64,000 bases of DNA from Purshia tridentata (lineage: Eukaryota > Streptophyta > Magnoliopsida > Rosales > Rosaceae), in contig QANT01003765.1 of the NCBI GenBank assembly GCA_003254885.1, positions 18,901-82,900 of the forward strand, written 5' to 3'. This document shows positions 21,601 to 33,381 of this stretch, one piece after another. Made by a program: the position numbers and the translations under genes. Positions within the stretch are counted from its first letter, which is position 1; each line of letters opens with the position of its first letter. A model generated the notes under the pieces. It ran no database searches. It had not been told where the DNA came from and saw nothing but the letters and a program-made list of their open reading frames with translations.

Positions 21601-23442
21601 TACCAGGAGATAACCTATGGAGCTATGGTAGGAGGAAAAATCGTGAGGATCTACCAGTCAATTACATGGGTCAGGATCAATAAAGCAAATGTGACACACA
21701 AGAATATAGAAATGGGTGTGGAAAATTTTGTGTTAATATATGGTAGGAGACGGACCTATGCCCTAATTTACTTAGATCTAATAATCTATAGTGGTATAGA
21801 GGGGGGTGGTAGTGGGTCCATTCATTGTTTATCGTATGCATGGAGAAATAGCATAAATTTGATTTTTATCAATAATTGAGCCGACTAAAACCCTAGTGTC
21901 ACATTAGGCCTTGACAGCCCCTTCATCACAAATTGTCACATGTGACTGACTTGTGTGTCTCATCACTATGCGTAATGCTCTTATTCAAATCCAACCATAA
22001 TACCGAATAACAATTCTGTACAACTTAGAGCTGAACTCCAGGGAAGAAATACAAAAGTAAAGGTCCTACTCTCCTTTCTAATGAACAACCCAACTATCTG
22101 CAATATCGTACGACTACTGTTATTTATATCAATTCAATATTTTGTATATTATTTTTGTAATTGAGGTCAAATTCATATAAATGAGTTACGAATATATAGA
22201 TTATAGTTTTATTAGGTAGATGATACATAAGATGGTTTTATTGTATTGGCTGAGCATACTTAGATACCAGCAATTGTGGTTAGCACATCGATCGAAGCTC
22301 CTTGTCTTCGACTCATTTCTTAGTGGCGAAGAAGTTTGATCGAAAAACAAAGGTGATATTAGTGACTACGTTTCACTTTAGAATCTTTTTTCCTTTTTAG
22401 GCTTTTGGCATGGGATCCTCTACAAAATGCAAATCAAAGTCCTTTAAATCTCAAATCTACCTTTACAATCTGCAAAGACACAATATCCTAGTAGGCTAAT
22501 ACTTAATTAGTTAGTCTTTTAAATGTGTGGGCTCATGTTCAAGCACGCGCAAACCATGGGCGCCCAAAAAGTTTCCCGGACAACGTGTATAATGTATTAT
22601 GTATGTGCCCAACCACGAGTCCACGACCACCTTTTTTCCTTTTTCTTTTTTTTAGCCCACAAACGTAGAACAAAATGAAGACTCCGAGTCCTATACTATA
22701 TATTAATAGTACATAATACATTTGCAAGGCGGTCTTAAAGAGAGAGCTCACATTTATTCAACAGTGCAACAATAACCCTAACCCAGTGTTGAGGTTAAGA
22801 GTTTTTTTAACTAAGAAATTGCGCTTTTAAAAAGCTATGGAACTTAAAATAAAAGAAAGTACAAGAATAATCAGGTGCAAGTTTTTGAAAGTGTAAATAT
22901 GAAGAAAAACAAAAAAAAAAGTTCCGTCAGAAAAAGATACAAAATAATGGAATTCACATAAACCCACTCTAAGCCAGATAAATGCAATATTAATCAATTA
23001 AATTAAAAAAGACTCATTACCCACACGAATGTCGCGTGAGACTTCCATGGGGCATGCCCCAATAGGGCAGCTCTCACAAAGAGGTAGGCCCCATGTATTG
23101 TAGGGCCCACCTCTTTGTGAGAGCTGCCCATTGGGACATGCCCCATGAAAGCCCCTCTCCACGAATGTCAGGTATCCAAATAATATTATGAGGTTTGAAT
23201 TTTATTTTTTTATACGGTGTGAGAATTGAGTTAGGTGGCAATGTGGCATTTGATTTAGTAGCTCACGAGAATAATAGAATAAAAGAGAAGAAAAAATGTA
23301 TTAATAAATGACACACTTCCTCAACATATTGGTATTCTACAACTTATATTGATTTTTTTTTCAAAAGTTTGCAGGGGCCTCCCCTTCTAAGTTCCGCCCT
23401 GGAGGTTGACTCTATAGAACAAGGTAAAACAATACCAAACGC
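18693..23442. other. Long intergenic region upstream of Dof
   Basis: This holds the Dof promoter or 5' UTR (a GA-rich run AAGAGAAAGAGAGAGAGAA near 19248-19266), an AT microsatellite near 20109-20128, the MULE-like MITE at 23034-23159, and otherwise AT-rich sequence. The ORFs at 19902, 21471 and 22539 show no recognisable protein. Confidence 0.5.
23024..23169. mobile_element. MULE-like MITE with 10-bp target-site duplication
   Basis: CACGAATGTC occurs at 23024-23033 and 23160-23169, directly flanking a 126-bp near-perfect foldback (23034-23159). The arms share CATGGGGCATG.CCCAAT and then GGGCAGCTCTCACAAAGAGG, with only a few mismatches and a loop of about 10 bp. A 9-10 bp duplication and long TIRs are typical of Mutator-like elements. 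There is no coding capacity. Confidence 0.85.
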
Positions 23443-26400
23443 CTAGAACTTGAAATCCTTCTTCTTGGATTTGCCATCCTTGTCCTGCATCTTACGCTTC
23501 CTCTTCTTCTCATTCTGCACCCAAAAAATACCCTCGTCAGAATTTGTTAAAACGTATCTGAAAAACCCAATCTTTGATCTCTAAATTAGTTGAAGGTTAT
23601 AATAGAAGAAGCACACCTCTGCAACCATGTCACTGAAATCCTCCCGCTGGCTTCGCAGCTTCTCCTCCTCTCTTGCTTCTTCATACCTGTGAATTGTAAT
23701 ACAAGTTACAAACTCTCTACGGCCAAGAAAATGGTAAAGAGAAAATAAAATAAAATAAAATCATTTTTTCACTTACTTTGCAGGCAAAACATTCTCCATA
23801 GCTTCCAATTCTTCAGGTTGTAGGGTGACATCCACTTTATCGGCTTTCTGACCTCTAAGCAGATCAACCTAAGACAAAAGTGACAAATAGATCAGACAGC
23901 AACGGTTTAGTAAAATATCGGATCAATGCAAAACTTTATTAAGAGTCAATGATTTACAAATAATACTTCCGACATAACTAGCGCATCAAGCACATGCATT
24001 TGCAAATCAGACAGCGAAAACCAGATGGATTGTGTTAGCATATCTTTGACATATCAACAAGCACATGAATTCCAGAGCTTGCACATTCATATACCGTATC
24101 TTTTATCATTTTATTTAACAAATAAAAAATTCCATATTAAACAACTAAATTGGTAACTCAACAAATATAATTTAAGGATCTCAATGAGCCAACAAGAAAT
24201 AGCTTTGGGACCCTCAGACCAAACAAGATGGAATAGTTCCACAAAACAGTCGCCAAGGTGTATACTGCATAGAAAAGAAAAGTTCATACACAGTGTTTCT
24301 TACCCTTTTGGCCCCTGTCTTGTCTTGGGTGCCACTACCAACAACATACCTGTAGGTAGAAAAGCATGTGAAAAAGCGTAAAACAAATACAAATGCAAAA
24401 TAAAAATAGAACAAAGAATTATAAAAGATCTAATAGAATGCGTACGTGTGTGTCGTTCCAAGCAATGTCCCGGGAGCAATTTTTTCTTCTTTTTCTTCAA
24501 GTACCTTTACCACACAAGTTCAAAAGAATTAGAAAAAATTTGAATCAACATATGTTAGACTGAAATGGTAGAAAGCCTCCAGTCACTGAACTTACTTGGT
24601 ATAAAGGCCTTTCAGGTTCCTTTCTCTGCTGCTTGCGAAGGTCAATAACATCAGGTGTCTCAACACCAGTGGGAGTACTGAGAAGGAAGTGAAAGTTTAT
24701 TACTAATAAGGACAGCTAACAAATAAAAAGACGAGTTTTTTTATGCAATCTTCAGTGGCAAGAAAAAAAGTTTTTGTGGCTCAATAATGACAGCATATAA
24801 AACAACCAAATTTAAACCAAGAAATATGCAACTTCAAAAGCATATTAAAACAAAATAAAAATGGGAAACAAAAGAAATCTGATACCTTGAAAGGCTATCT
24901 ACAGATTCAATACCATCCTGTAAATCCTCTTCCTCAAGCAGTTCTTCCTCTTCCTCTTCTTCCTCTTCCTCTTCCTCTTCCTCCAAATCACCCCAGTGCT
25001 TTGTTTTATCAACGGGCTCTTCCTAAATTTTAGAAGAAATGTTATTTTAATATAACAAGCAAATCTGTTATGGTCAAGGTCATCTTGGAAATGAAAATTT
25101 CATTACAAACTACAATCTAATGATCCAAGTCACCAAATCAGAAGCCATACCTCATAATTAGGCTGATCTTGCTGCTGAACACCAAAAACATCTCCGTACA
25201 ATGGTTGACCATACTATAGAAAACAAAAGAAAATTTAAATGGTTAAAAACCTGATGATCCAAAAGAATTGCTGTATAAAGTAATTTGAATTTTTCATATA
25301 ACATTAAATAGAAATACCAAGCATTTAAAGAACTTACTTCATCAACAGGGGGCTTTCCCCAGCCACCGGGATGGTAACCAAAGCTCGCTCCAGCAGGAAT
25401 GGGAGCATTTAGCCCAGGGATTTTAAGATGTGGATATGATGGTGGAGGGCCATATCTCTGGAATAAAACATTCAACAGGTAAGAACAATACCACACATTA
25501 ACTAACTAACTAACTGTTTAAATACACCAGGGTTAGACAGTGAACACAGATTTCTGGCAGATTTACCTGCATATTGATGAGCCATGGGGGAGGAGCACCG
25601 TCAGGCATACCGAGAGCTTCTTTTAGTTCATGTGACAGCATACCCGGCTTCATCTCCCTCAATTTAACCTGAACACATCACAGGAAAACAACATGAATTA
25701 AATTTAAGTTGTGCACCTTCAAAGGCATAACATAAAACTTGCTGACTCAATTAGTTTATTATGGATACACGGAGGAATATTATTGATGAAGGAATATTAC
25801 CTCAAATTCTTTCCCTTCATGGTACAGATCACCAAGAGTTGTCAGCTTTGGCTTAGTCTGGTACTTGAAAAAGGCATCATGGAGAACCTAACAAACAGGA
25901 ACCACAGTTTCATTAATAAAACAAAATATCATCCTTACAAATGCATGCCGTCATGAATTACACCACTAAAACATAAAGATTGCAAAGACTGAATGTCAAA
26001 TATAATAAGTGGAACCTGATAATCAATATCCATTTTCCCCATCTTTGGCTGCATACGTTCACGTTGCTTTTGCTTCAACTTCTTGCTATCTTCTTTTTCA
26101 ATGTATGCCTGAACAAGTGCTTTTAAATATTCAATACTTCCAGATAAATGAAAATACAAGAGGTTAAAAGGTCGTATTATATTCTGAAACACCAAAAAAA
26201 CTTGCAGACCAAAGTTTCCAAGATCTTGCATTCAGTATAGAAATATTCAAAATATAATATCTCATGAATAATATACCTGTCTAATTTTCTCAATTCCCGT
26301 TGCAGCAATGAAATCAGGGAGCTGAAATGGTTGTTTCTCAATACCACGTTTACCCTGAAAAATCAATCCAGTCTCGATGAGATACAAGTAATCATTTATA

Positions 26401-28656
26401 ACCATCAGTATAGTTCTACATCCAAATCAGCAGTCTAAAATGTTAAAATTATAGATGAATTGAGCCCGAGCACTAAGCATTATGGGAAGGAATCTGAAAA
26501 TTCAAAGCAGACATATCAGCACCTTTAAAGTGAATAAAAGCCAAAATCCATCATGCAACGGTATATTATGCTAAATACATCCCCCAACAATAACACTATA
26601 TTATTCCTAGAACCCCACCCACACTAGCAGATACAAATAAAGATAAATCATTCAAAGGTGCCTTTGGCCAAACACCTACAAGTCCAGACTCCAAGGTTGT
26701 CACAGCCGCTCCCCTGCAAGAACCACATGTATACATATAAGAGAAACCTCATCGACGTGATCTTACCGCACCCTATTCCCTAATCCCATCATGCTAAGCA
26801 TACCCATTAGTCATGCATCCACATATTAATAGTTTTAACATTAGCAGGAATCACTAACCTGCAGAAATTTCCTTTTCTGACACCAGTGCCTTGGCACAGG
26901 TACAGTATTCCGATAGGATTTCAAAAACACCAGCAACTTAGGATCAGCAGCAGTTGCATCCCACACCTAAGAATATATAACCAGTTAACAATATTAATTT
27001 TGCAACTGTATAAATGCACAACACCACCAACATATAACAAAATATTATATAAAAAAATCAACAAAGAGCATCCATACCTCAACAACATCAGGCCTTGCAC
27101 AGATCTGTTTCAATTCTGCAATCTTCATCCGCCGTTGAAGCTGAAAGATGACAACATATTTGCTTTAGCCTCAACAAAGATAATGATGATGATAATAATG
27201 TCAAAAATAACAAACTACAAACCTTTTTCTTCTTGTTTGACAAGCCTTTCTCTTTTAGTTGATTATCCTGTTCGTCCTCTTCTGAGTCTGAGTCAGCCTT
27301 CTTATTTGAGGCTCCATTTTGAGCCTCATCCTTCTTATCCTCCTGGGTGGATAAAAGTAATGCATCACACAATATCCTTCCAAAGGAAAAAACTCAAGGG
27401 TGCTGTTGTACGAGTAGTTACCAAAAAAAAATTTCACTTCTTACCTCAGCAGCCACAGCATCCTGAAAACAGAATTTCTCAAAGATTTTTCTAAATTCTT
27501 CATCCATGCCGTCATCTAATTCAGCTTTCTCTGGAACATATTCAATTTCAACTTGCTCAACAATCTACACAGTTCCAAAGTAGCATTAATACACATGCTG
27601 AGATGATGAGCCAGAATTAGAGATGGAAAATAATGAAAATTCAAGCCCATTAAACCTTCTTATTTGGTTCTTCAAATGCTAGTGAAAAAGAAAAAAAAAA
27701 AAAANAAAAAAAAAAAAAAAAAAAAAAAAAAAAGAATCTCAGAACAATAAAATCCAGTGTTTCTAAAAATTAAAAAAAATACATTAGAAGAAAAAATAAT
27801 CAACAAATTTTCAAAATGATGTTGCATAGATAAACTCTACTGTCTCACATAAGACGAAAAAAGAAATGCAGGACCCATTGATTAACACTGCTATCTACCA
27901 TAAGAAAGAAAAGAAAATAAAGTTTGGAGTTCCACTTTCTTTACCATTTGACTCGTAGATAAACAACAGGGTAAAATGCTAAGAAGTTGCAAACAAAGTA
28001 AACGTGTATGGGACTAAATAACACAACAAAGCCCATTATTTACTGAAATTTAATCAAGCGGAATCCCTCTTCCAGTATCCAAAATATGCAAAATGAACAA
28101 AGTTAGGGAGAGAGCAATAATATGGTTCGACCAAAATCTTCAATTAATGGCTCCGCGTGATTAAACCCTATGTCCGAGTTTGTTACTTCTCTAGCAGTTT
28201 CTAAGCAACCAGACAAAGCAACTGAACTAAACCCTAAAACCTAAACCCTATCCTAATTAGTCAAAATAATTGAACACAAAACCCTAATGACCCTGATCTA
28301 CGACAAAAAAAATTACCGAACAACATGACATCCAAATCAGATTAAAACACTTAATCAAAACCCTAGATATCTACAACGAAAAATAACTAACTAAATTTTC
28401 CAAAAAATAAAGAGCGAGAAAGATAGAGAACCTGTTGAGGATCGTTGTTCTCCTTAACATCATCATCATCGCTGTCGTCGCCGGCGTTCGCCTCCAGCCG
28501 CTGAGAGGCTTTGCTGTTCTTCTTCTGCTTTCTCCTGCGACGGCGTCGTTCGCTGTCCCTCGACTTTTTGGAGGCGGTCGCGTTAACATTAGGTATTGGA
28601 TTGAGGCCGCCGTTAGCGACGACGCCGTTTGGCTGCGAGAGAGTCTCTGCAGTCAT
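23443..28656 (-). CDS. SF3B2: Splicing factor 3b subunit 2 (SF3b145/SAP145), 18 exons
   Basis: All exons join in frame at GT..AG sites: 28656..28432, 27564..27445, 27342..27223, 27140..27078, 26966..26859, 26354..26277, 26108..26016, 25887..25801, 25668..25567, 25457..25338, 25213..25151, 25022..24886, 24677..24596, 24504..24446, 24349..24304, 23868..23777, 23686..23617, 23514..23443. The product has 578 residues, close to Arabidopsis At4g21660. Order: basic N-terminus (SERRRRRRKQKK), DUF382 (about 177-298, VPVPRHWCQKRKFLQGKRG), PSP proline-rich domain (about 299-372, MPDGAPPPWLINMQRYGPPP), a run of about 13 Glu, and a Lys-rich tail ending KKKDFKF. SF3B2 is part of the U2 snRNP SF3b complex; in the human complex it contacts SF3B4 and pre-mRNA near the branch site. 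Intron 1 has several telo-box motifs, and the promoter has a TGGGCC site near 28839. An N sits in a poly-A run of intron 1 (27705). Confidence 0.97.
27691..27733. repeat. Poly-A tract with N in SF3B2 intron 1
   Basis: An A run of about 40 bases is broken by one N at 27705. The length is uncertain, as usual for homopolymers in drafts. Confidence 0.8.
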
Positions 28657-30448
28657 GGTTGGATCGAGCTTGAGCTGCTTCGCACCGAAAACAAATCCAG
28701 GAAGAGGCTCTCAAATCAGTGTGACTCTGTGTGTAAGGGAAATTAATCGGGTGGATAACGGGATTGGTTGTTTTTTTTCATATATACCCACTGGCACGTG
28801 ACTCGTGAGAGACTACTGCATTAGTCGCTCCTCATTATGGCCCATATTGCCATTTGTTAATGGGCTGATAGCTTCAAATTTCATATGGGTTCAAACTTGG
28901 ACCGCACCCACAACAATTACGGGTCTTTTCAATTTGGTATCTCATTTTAATTTAATACCCTAATTTAGTTGTTACATTTAATTTTTTTGTCTATTAAAAC
29001 AGTGTTTAAGTTCAATGCTTTTTATCTCATAGATTGGTATAAAGTTGCAGTCATTGATTTAAAGCAACTCCTTAAATGTGTATTTAGCTTTTACGATCAC
29101 ACAATCTACTTTTAAATTTTAAGTAATTCGGCCAAATTAAATATCTTAAGTTATCAGTGGCCAAAAAAAAATTGTCTTCAAGTTATAAAAATATGAAAAA
29201 TTCTAGTAGACTAGAAATACCCTATTTTCCTGACTTTTCTCACCTACATATTTTGGGTTTTCTAAAATTTCTAATATTTTTGTTTGAGTAACATTTTTGT
29301 TAGAGTAACTCATGTACAAAATGAATTTGGAAAAATAAGAAAATTTAACGTCAAAATGAATAAGTGCAGATAGGGGCTTAAATAGGCATATAGGTGAACT
29401 AAAATGTTTGAAATGTCATGTGCAAAGCAAGTGCTTCCACATCAAATTTTCCGTCAATAATTTAAACAATATTGACTATTTGGACTTAATTGCTACCATA
29501 TAAAAACTATGACATTAAAATGGAAATTTCGTAAAAATAAAAGGACTAAAAGTATCATGTTATCTATTTTATTGTATTCATTTTTCTTCTTACACTATTT
29601 TTTTTATTTTTTTGCATGGAGTTGGTGAGTGCTCATGTTTACATAAATTGATGGAGATTTTTCTTGGGAAAAAAATTCAATAAAAAGGTATAGATAGATA
29701 AAGAAGAGCAAAGGGACACAATTTGACTGGGGACCAGTGTTCACCTTAGAAAGGAAAAATGCACTTATTATTTTGTGGAAATAGACTTTAATTTTTAAAT
29801 TTAAATGTAAAGAGTGAATTAGAGTTGACATAATTAGGCGAGGATAAAACTCTTGATTCTCTATAATTGGTTTGAACCCTCTTCCATCCCTTATGATTAA
29901 AAAAAATTTTAATTTAGAGAATCTCTATTTGGTTCATATTTCATACAAAAAAAATGAATCTCTATATGGTATTTATTTACTTAAGAAAAAATGAAAAGCC
30001 GGAAAGCGGCACAAGGACAAACAAAACATTGAGAAAATATGGTGACAAAAAAAATGAAAAAGATAAAATGTCCTTGATTTAAGAATAGTGGGCCCGTCCG
30101 TACACTCTTTCACAATTTGCGGATTTGTAATTGCTCCATTTTTGTTCTTAACGATTTCTCTGTAGTTGTAAGTTGTAACATTCTCCTCTGTTCTGTAGCA
30201 GAAAGCGTACGAATCCTCCTCCTCTTTTTCAGATCTGAGATAAAAAAAAAGAGAAATTCTGAAAATTGATTTGGCTGAGGCAAGAACTTAAGAACAGTGT
30301 TGCCCACGTAATAAAGGTCCTCACTTTCTCTTCCTCCTCGTCAGGAACACACAGAGTAGGCACGGAGGAGGAGAGAGAGTGACCCATATATAAAAGCTAA
30401 CACACAATTCACACACACCCACATATAGAGCTAGTTTTTTGGGGGGTG
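28657..30448. other. Intergenic region between SF3B2 and the transporter pseudogene
   Basis: The right side of 28657-28850 is the SF3B2 promoter (ATGGCCCAT near 28837-28845). The rest is AT-rich with no recognisable gene. The ORF at 30110-30307 has no known domain. Confidence 0.5.
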
Positions 30449-32676
30449 ATGGGGTTGGTGGGGTTGGTGGGGGTTGAGGAAAATGGGAATGCTGCTGAGA
30501 ATGGAGGGTCTGTGTCTGAGTTTCAACTTGGGAACAAGACCAAATACAAGAGAATGGAGTCTGAGACCACAGAGGAAGAAGATGTTCCATTGACAAAGGA
30601 AAGCCATAATGCCAATAAATATGTCTTTGCCTGTGCCATCTTTGCTTCTCTAAATTCTGTGCTGCTTGGATACGGTTGGTATCTCCTTCTGTTTTGTTTT
30701 TTTTTTCATTTGTAAATCCCATTTTCAATGTGATCTATATTTTTTTGGTTTGATCCACTTAATTCTTGGAAGAACATCCTGCTTTTCTTCAATTTCATTT
30801 TAATTTTGAATGTATGTTTTTATATGTTTCTTTTTTATCTGCTTATTTGGTGATAGTATTGTGTCGGACATAATCCACTTTTCATGACCAAAAAAAAAAA
30901 GAGAATCCATTTGTGGTGTTGTCTGGCTTTTCAAATAAAAAAACAATGTAACCATATGGAGTTGGAGGACATGGGCATAATGGACATTTGCTTAACTTGG
31001 TGTTAGTGCACTTTATGCAAATGATGAAATTTGCCACAGATGATTTCAATTTAATTGTTACTGGCACGTCTTATTGGATCAAATGTTATTGATGAAGTTA
31101 AAGTGTCATCTCTCAATATCCTTTTTAAATGCTCTGAGCAGTTACAAATAGCATCATGAAGTAAAGAATCTGCTTCAACTACGAAAGCTATTGCCTTTCG
31201 GGAATATGCAGTTCCACTGTTTTTTTTTGGCCTAATGCACTGTGATTTCGGTTTTGTGTAAGAATGAAAGTAGTACAACACCTGATTTATAGTTCGTATT
31301 TCTCACTATGCAGATGTGGGTGTTATGAGTGGAGCAATTTTGTTTATCCAGGAGGATCTGAAAATCACAGATGTACAACAAGAACTTCTTGTTGGAATTT
31401 TGAGCATAATCTCCCTATTGGGTAGTTTAGCAGGCGGAAAAACATCAGATGCCATTGGTAGGAAATGGACAATTGCATTTGCAGCCTTTATCTTTCAGAC
31501 AGGTGCTGCTGTAATGGCTCTTGCTCCTTCTTTTGCAATACTGATGATTGGTAGACTCTTTGCTGGGTTGGGGATAGGATTCGGTGTCATGATTGCACCT
31601 GTGTACATTGTTGAGATTTCCCCTGCAATAGCCAGAGGTTCTCTTACATTTTTCCTGAGATCTTTGTAAATCTTGGAATCCTTCTCGGATACATATCGAA
31701 TTATGTTTTTTCAGGACTTCCAGTACATATAAGCTGGAGGGTCATGCTTGGTGTTGGAATCCTACCTTCAGTCTTTCTCGGATTTGCCCTCTTTGTGATC
31801 CCCGAATCCCCAAGGTGGCTAGTGATGCAGAATAGGATTGAAGAAGCAAGAATAGTATTGGCCAAGACAAATGAGAGTGAGAGAGATGTTGAGGAAAGAT
31901 TGGCAGAAATACAGGTAGCTGCAGGAATGGCTAATGCTGAGAATTATGAAGCAAAAGCTATATGGCGCGAAATTTTGAGTCCTTCACCTTCAGTTCGACG
32001 AATGCTGATTACTGGTTGTGGAATCCAATGTTTCCAACAGATTACAGGTATTGATGCAACTGTGTACTATAGTCCAACAAATTTCAAAAATGCTGGGATT
32101 AAAGGCAACACTCAACTCCTTGCTGCAACTGTGGTTGTTGGGTTTACCAAAACTTTGTTCATCTTGGTAGCTATCTTTCTCATTGACAGAATTGGAAGAA
32201 AGCCTTTGCTTTATGCGAGCACCATTGGAATGACTACTTGCTTATTTGGTCTGAGCCTTGCCCTAGCTCTCCCAGGAAATGGAAAAGTGGGGATTGGATT
32301 GGCAATATTAGCTGTTTGTGGAAATGTAGCTTTCTTCTCAGTAGGGATTGGCCCAGTTTGTTGAGTCTTGTCATCTGAAATCTTCCCTTTAAGGCTTCGT
32401 GCTCAAGCATCAGCCCTGGGGGCCATTGGTAGTAGGGTTAGCAGTGGCGTGATTACCATGCCATTCCTCTCAGTGTCTCGAGCAATCACAGTTGCAGGAA
32501 CCTTCCTTGTTTTTGCAGTGCTTTCAGCTCTCTCTGTTGCTTTTGTTTATACATGTGTTCCAGAAACAAAAGGAAAGTCTTTAGAAGAAATTGAAATTCT
32601 TTTCCAACATGTAGGAGAATGGGAAGGAGCTGAAATAGAAATGGGAGATGCAGAGCGTCTAGTGCAGAAAGAATGA
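30449..32676 (+). pseudogene. Polyol transporter 4-like (MFS sugar transporter) pseudogene
   Basis: Exon 1 (30449..30674) and exon 2 (31314..32676) resemble Arabidopsis PLT4 (At2g20780), an MFS sugar/polyol:H+ symporter, from the N-terminal GLVGVEENGN to the C-terminal MGDAERLVQKE. The intron splits the codon of GYD in VLLGYDVGVMSG. Family motifs are visible: GRKW after TM2, PESPRWL, IQCFQQITGIDATVYYSP, DRIGRKPLL, SSEIFPLRLRAQ and PETKGKSLEE. Two lesions break it: a one-base loss at about 31648-31655 after the ARGSLT segment, which shifts the frame, and TGA at 32362-32364 where the family has Trp (GPVC-W-VLSSEIFP). Sequence after each lesion stays family-like, so decay is recent or an assembly error is possible. 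An Asn in YYSPTNFK, where Ile or a similar residue is expected, is also odd. Confidence 0.88.
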
Positions 32677-33381
32677 GTTGTGGCATGCTTAATTGGAAGT
32701 CTGAAACCAGTTTAGGCGGTTTGCGGGTTACGTAGAGGTGTTTGAGTATTATTACTTTTTTTTGGCCGAATTGTTTGAGTATTGAATACTGATTTATCTG
32801 CGAAGTGTACCAATTGCACATATTACAACAGAACCAAAAGAGGTATAGATTATTATGTCATCTTGATATCCTTGGCCCCCTTGTGTACTTGAACTTATTT
32901 TTGATAATGAAAAAATATTTAAACCTAATGGGGTTATTACTTTTGTTTTGCTTAAAAAAATTGAGGTAAGACCTTTTAGGGAAAAAAAAAAAATTATCTA
33001 AGCCAATCTGATGTAAGAGTTGACAATAAATCACAGAAAGCAACAAGTACTATACCCCTTTTCCCATTTTGTCATCTTAAATAATTCTTCAAAGGGTTCT
33101 TTGACCTCAATTAAGTCTGCTATATGATAAGGTTTAAAAAATTTCAGAATAGGCGCTGGACACATAATATATTCTCCTATATCCAGAGTCCAAACCCTCT
33201 GCCAATATGAATTGAAAGCTTGAAATTGACGTAGCACTGAAGCAGAACAAATGTGTCCATAAATTATTTGTTAAGCTCACAGTATATATACATACCGAAA
33301 GCAATCAAGTTATGGTCATACTCACTTGCAGACTTGCAGTAGTCTTCTTTTTCACACAGTCACAACAATTACGCATATCTT

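Noticed and set aside
26886-27494. 202-residue ORF on the plus strand
   Set aside because: It lies across SF3B2 exons 3, 4 and 5 and introns on the opposite strand; no domain, and the composition is that of intron sequence.
30321-30728. 135-residue ORF on the minus strand
   Set aside because: It is antisense to exon 1 of the transporter pseudogene and its leader; Pro/Cys/Trp-rich composition from G-rich DNA.
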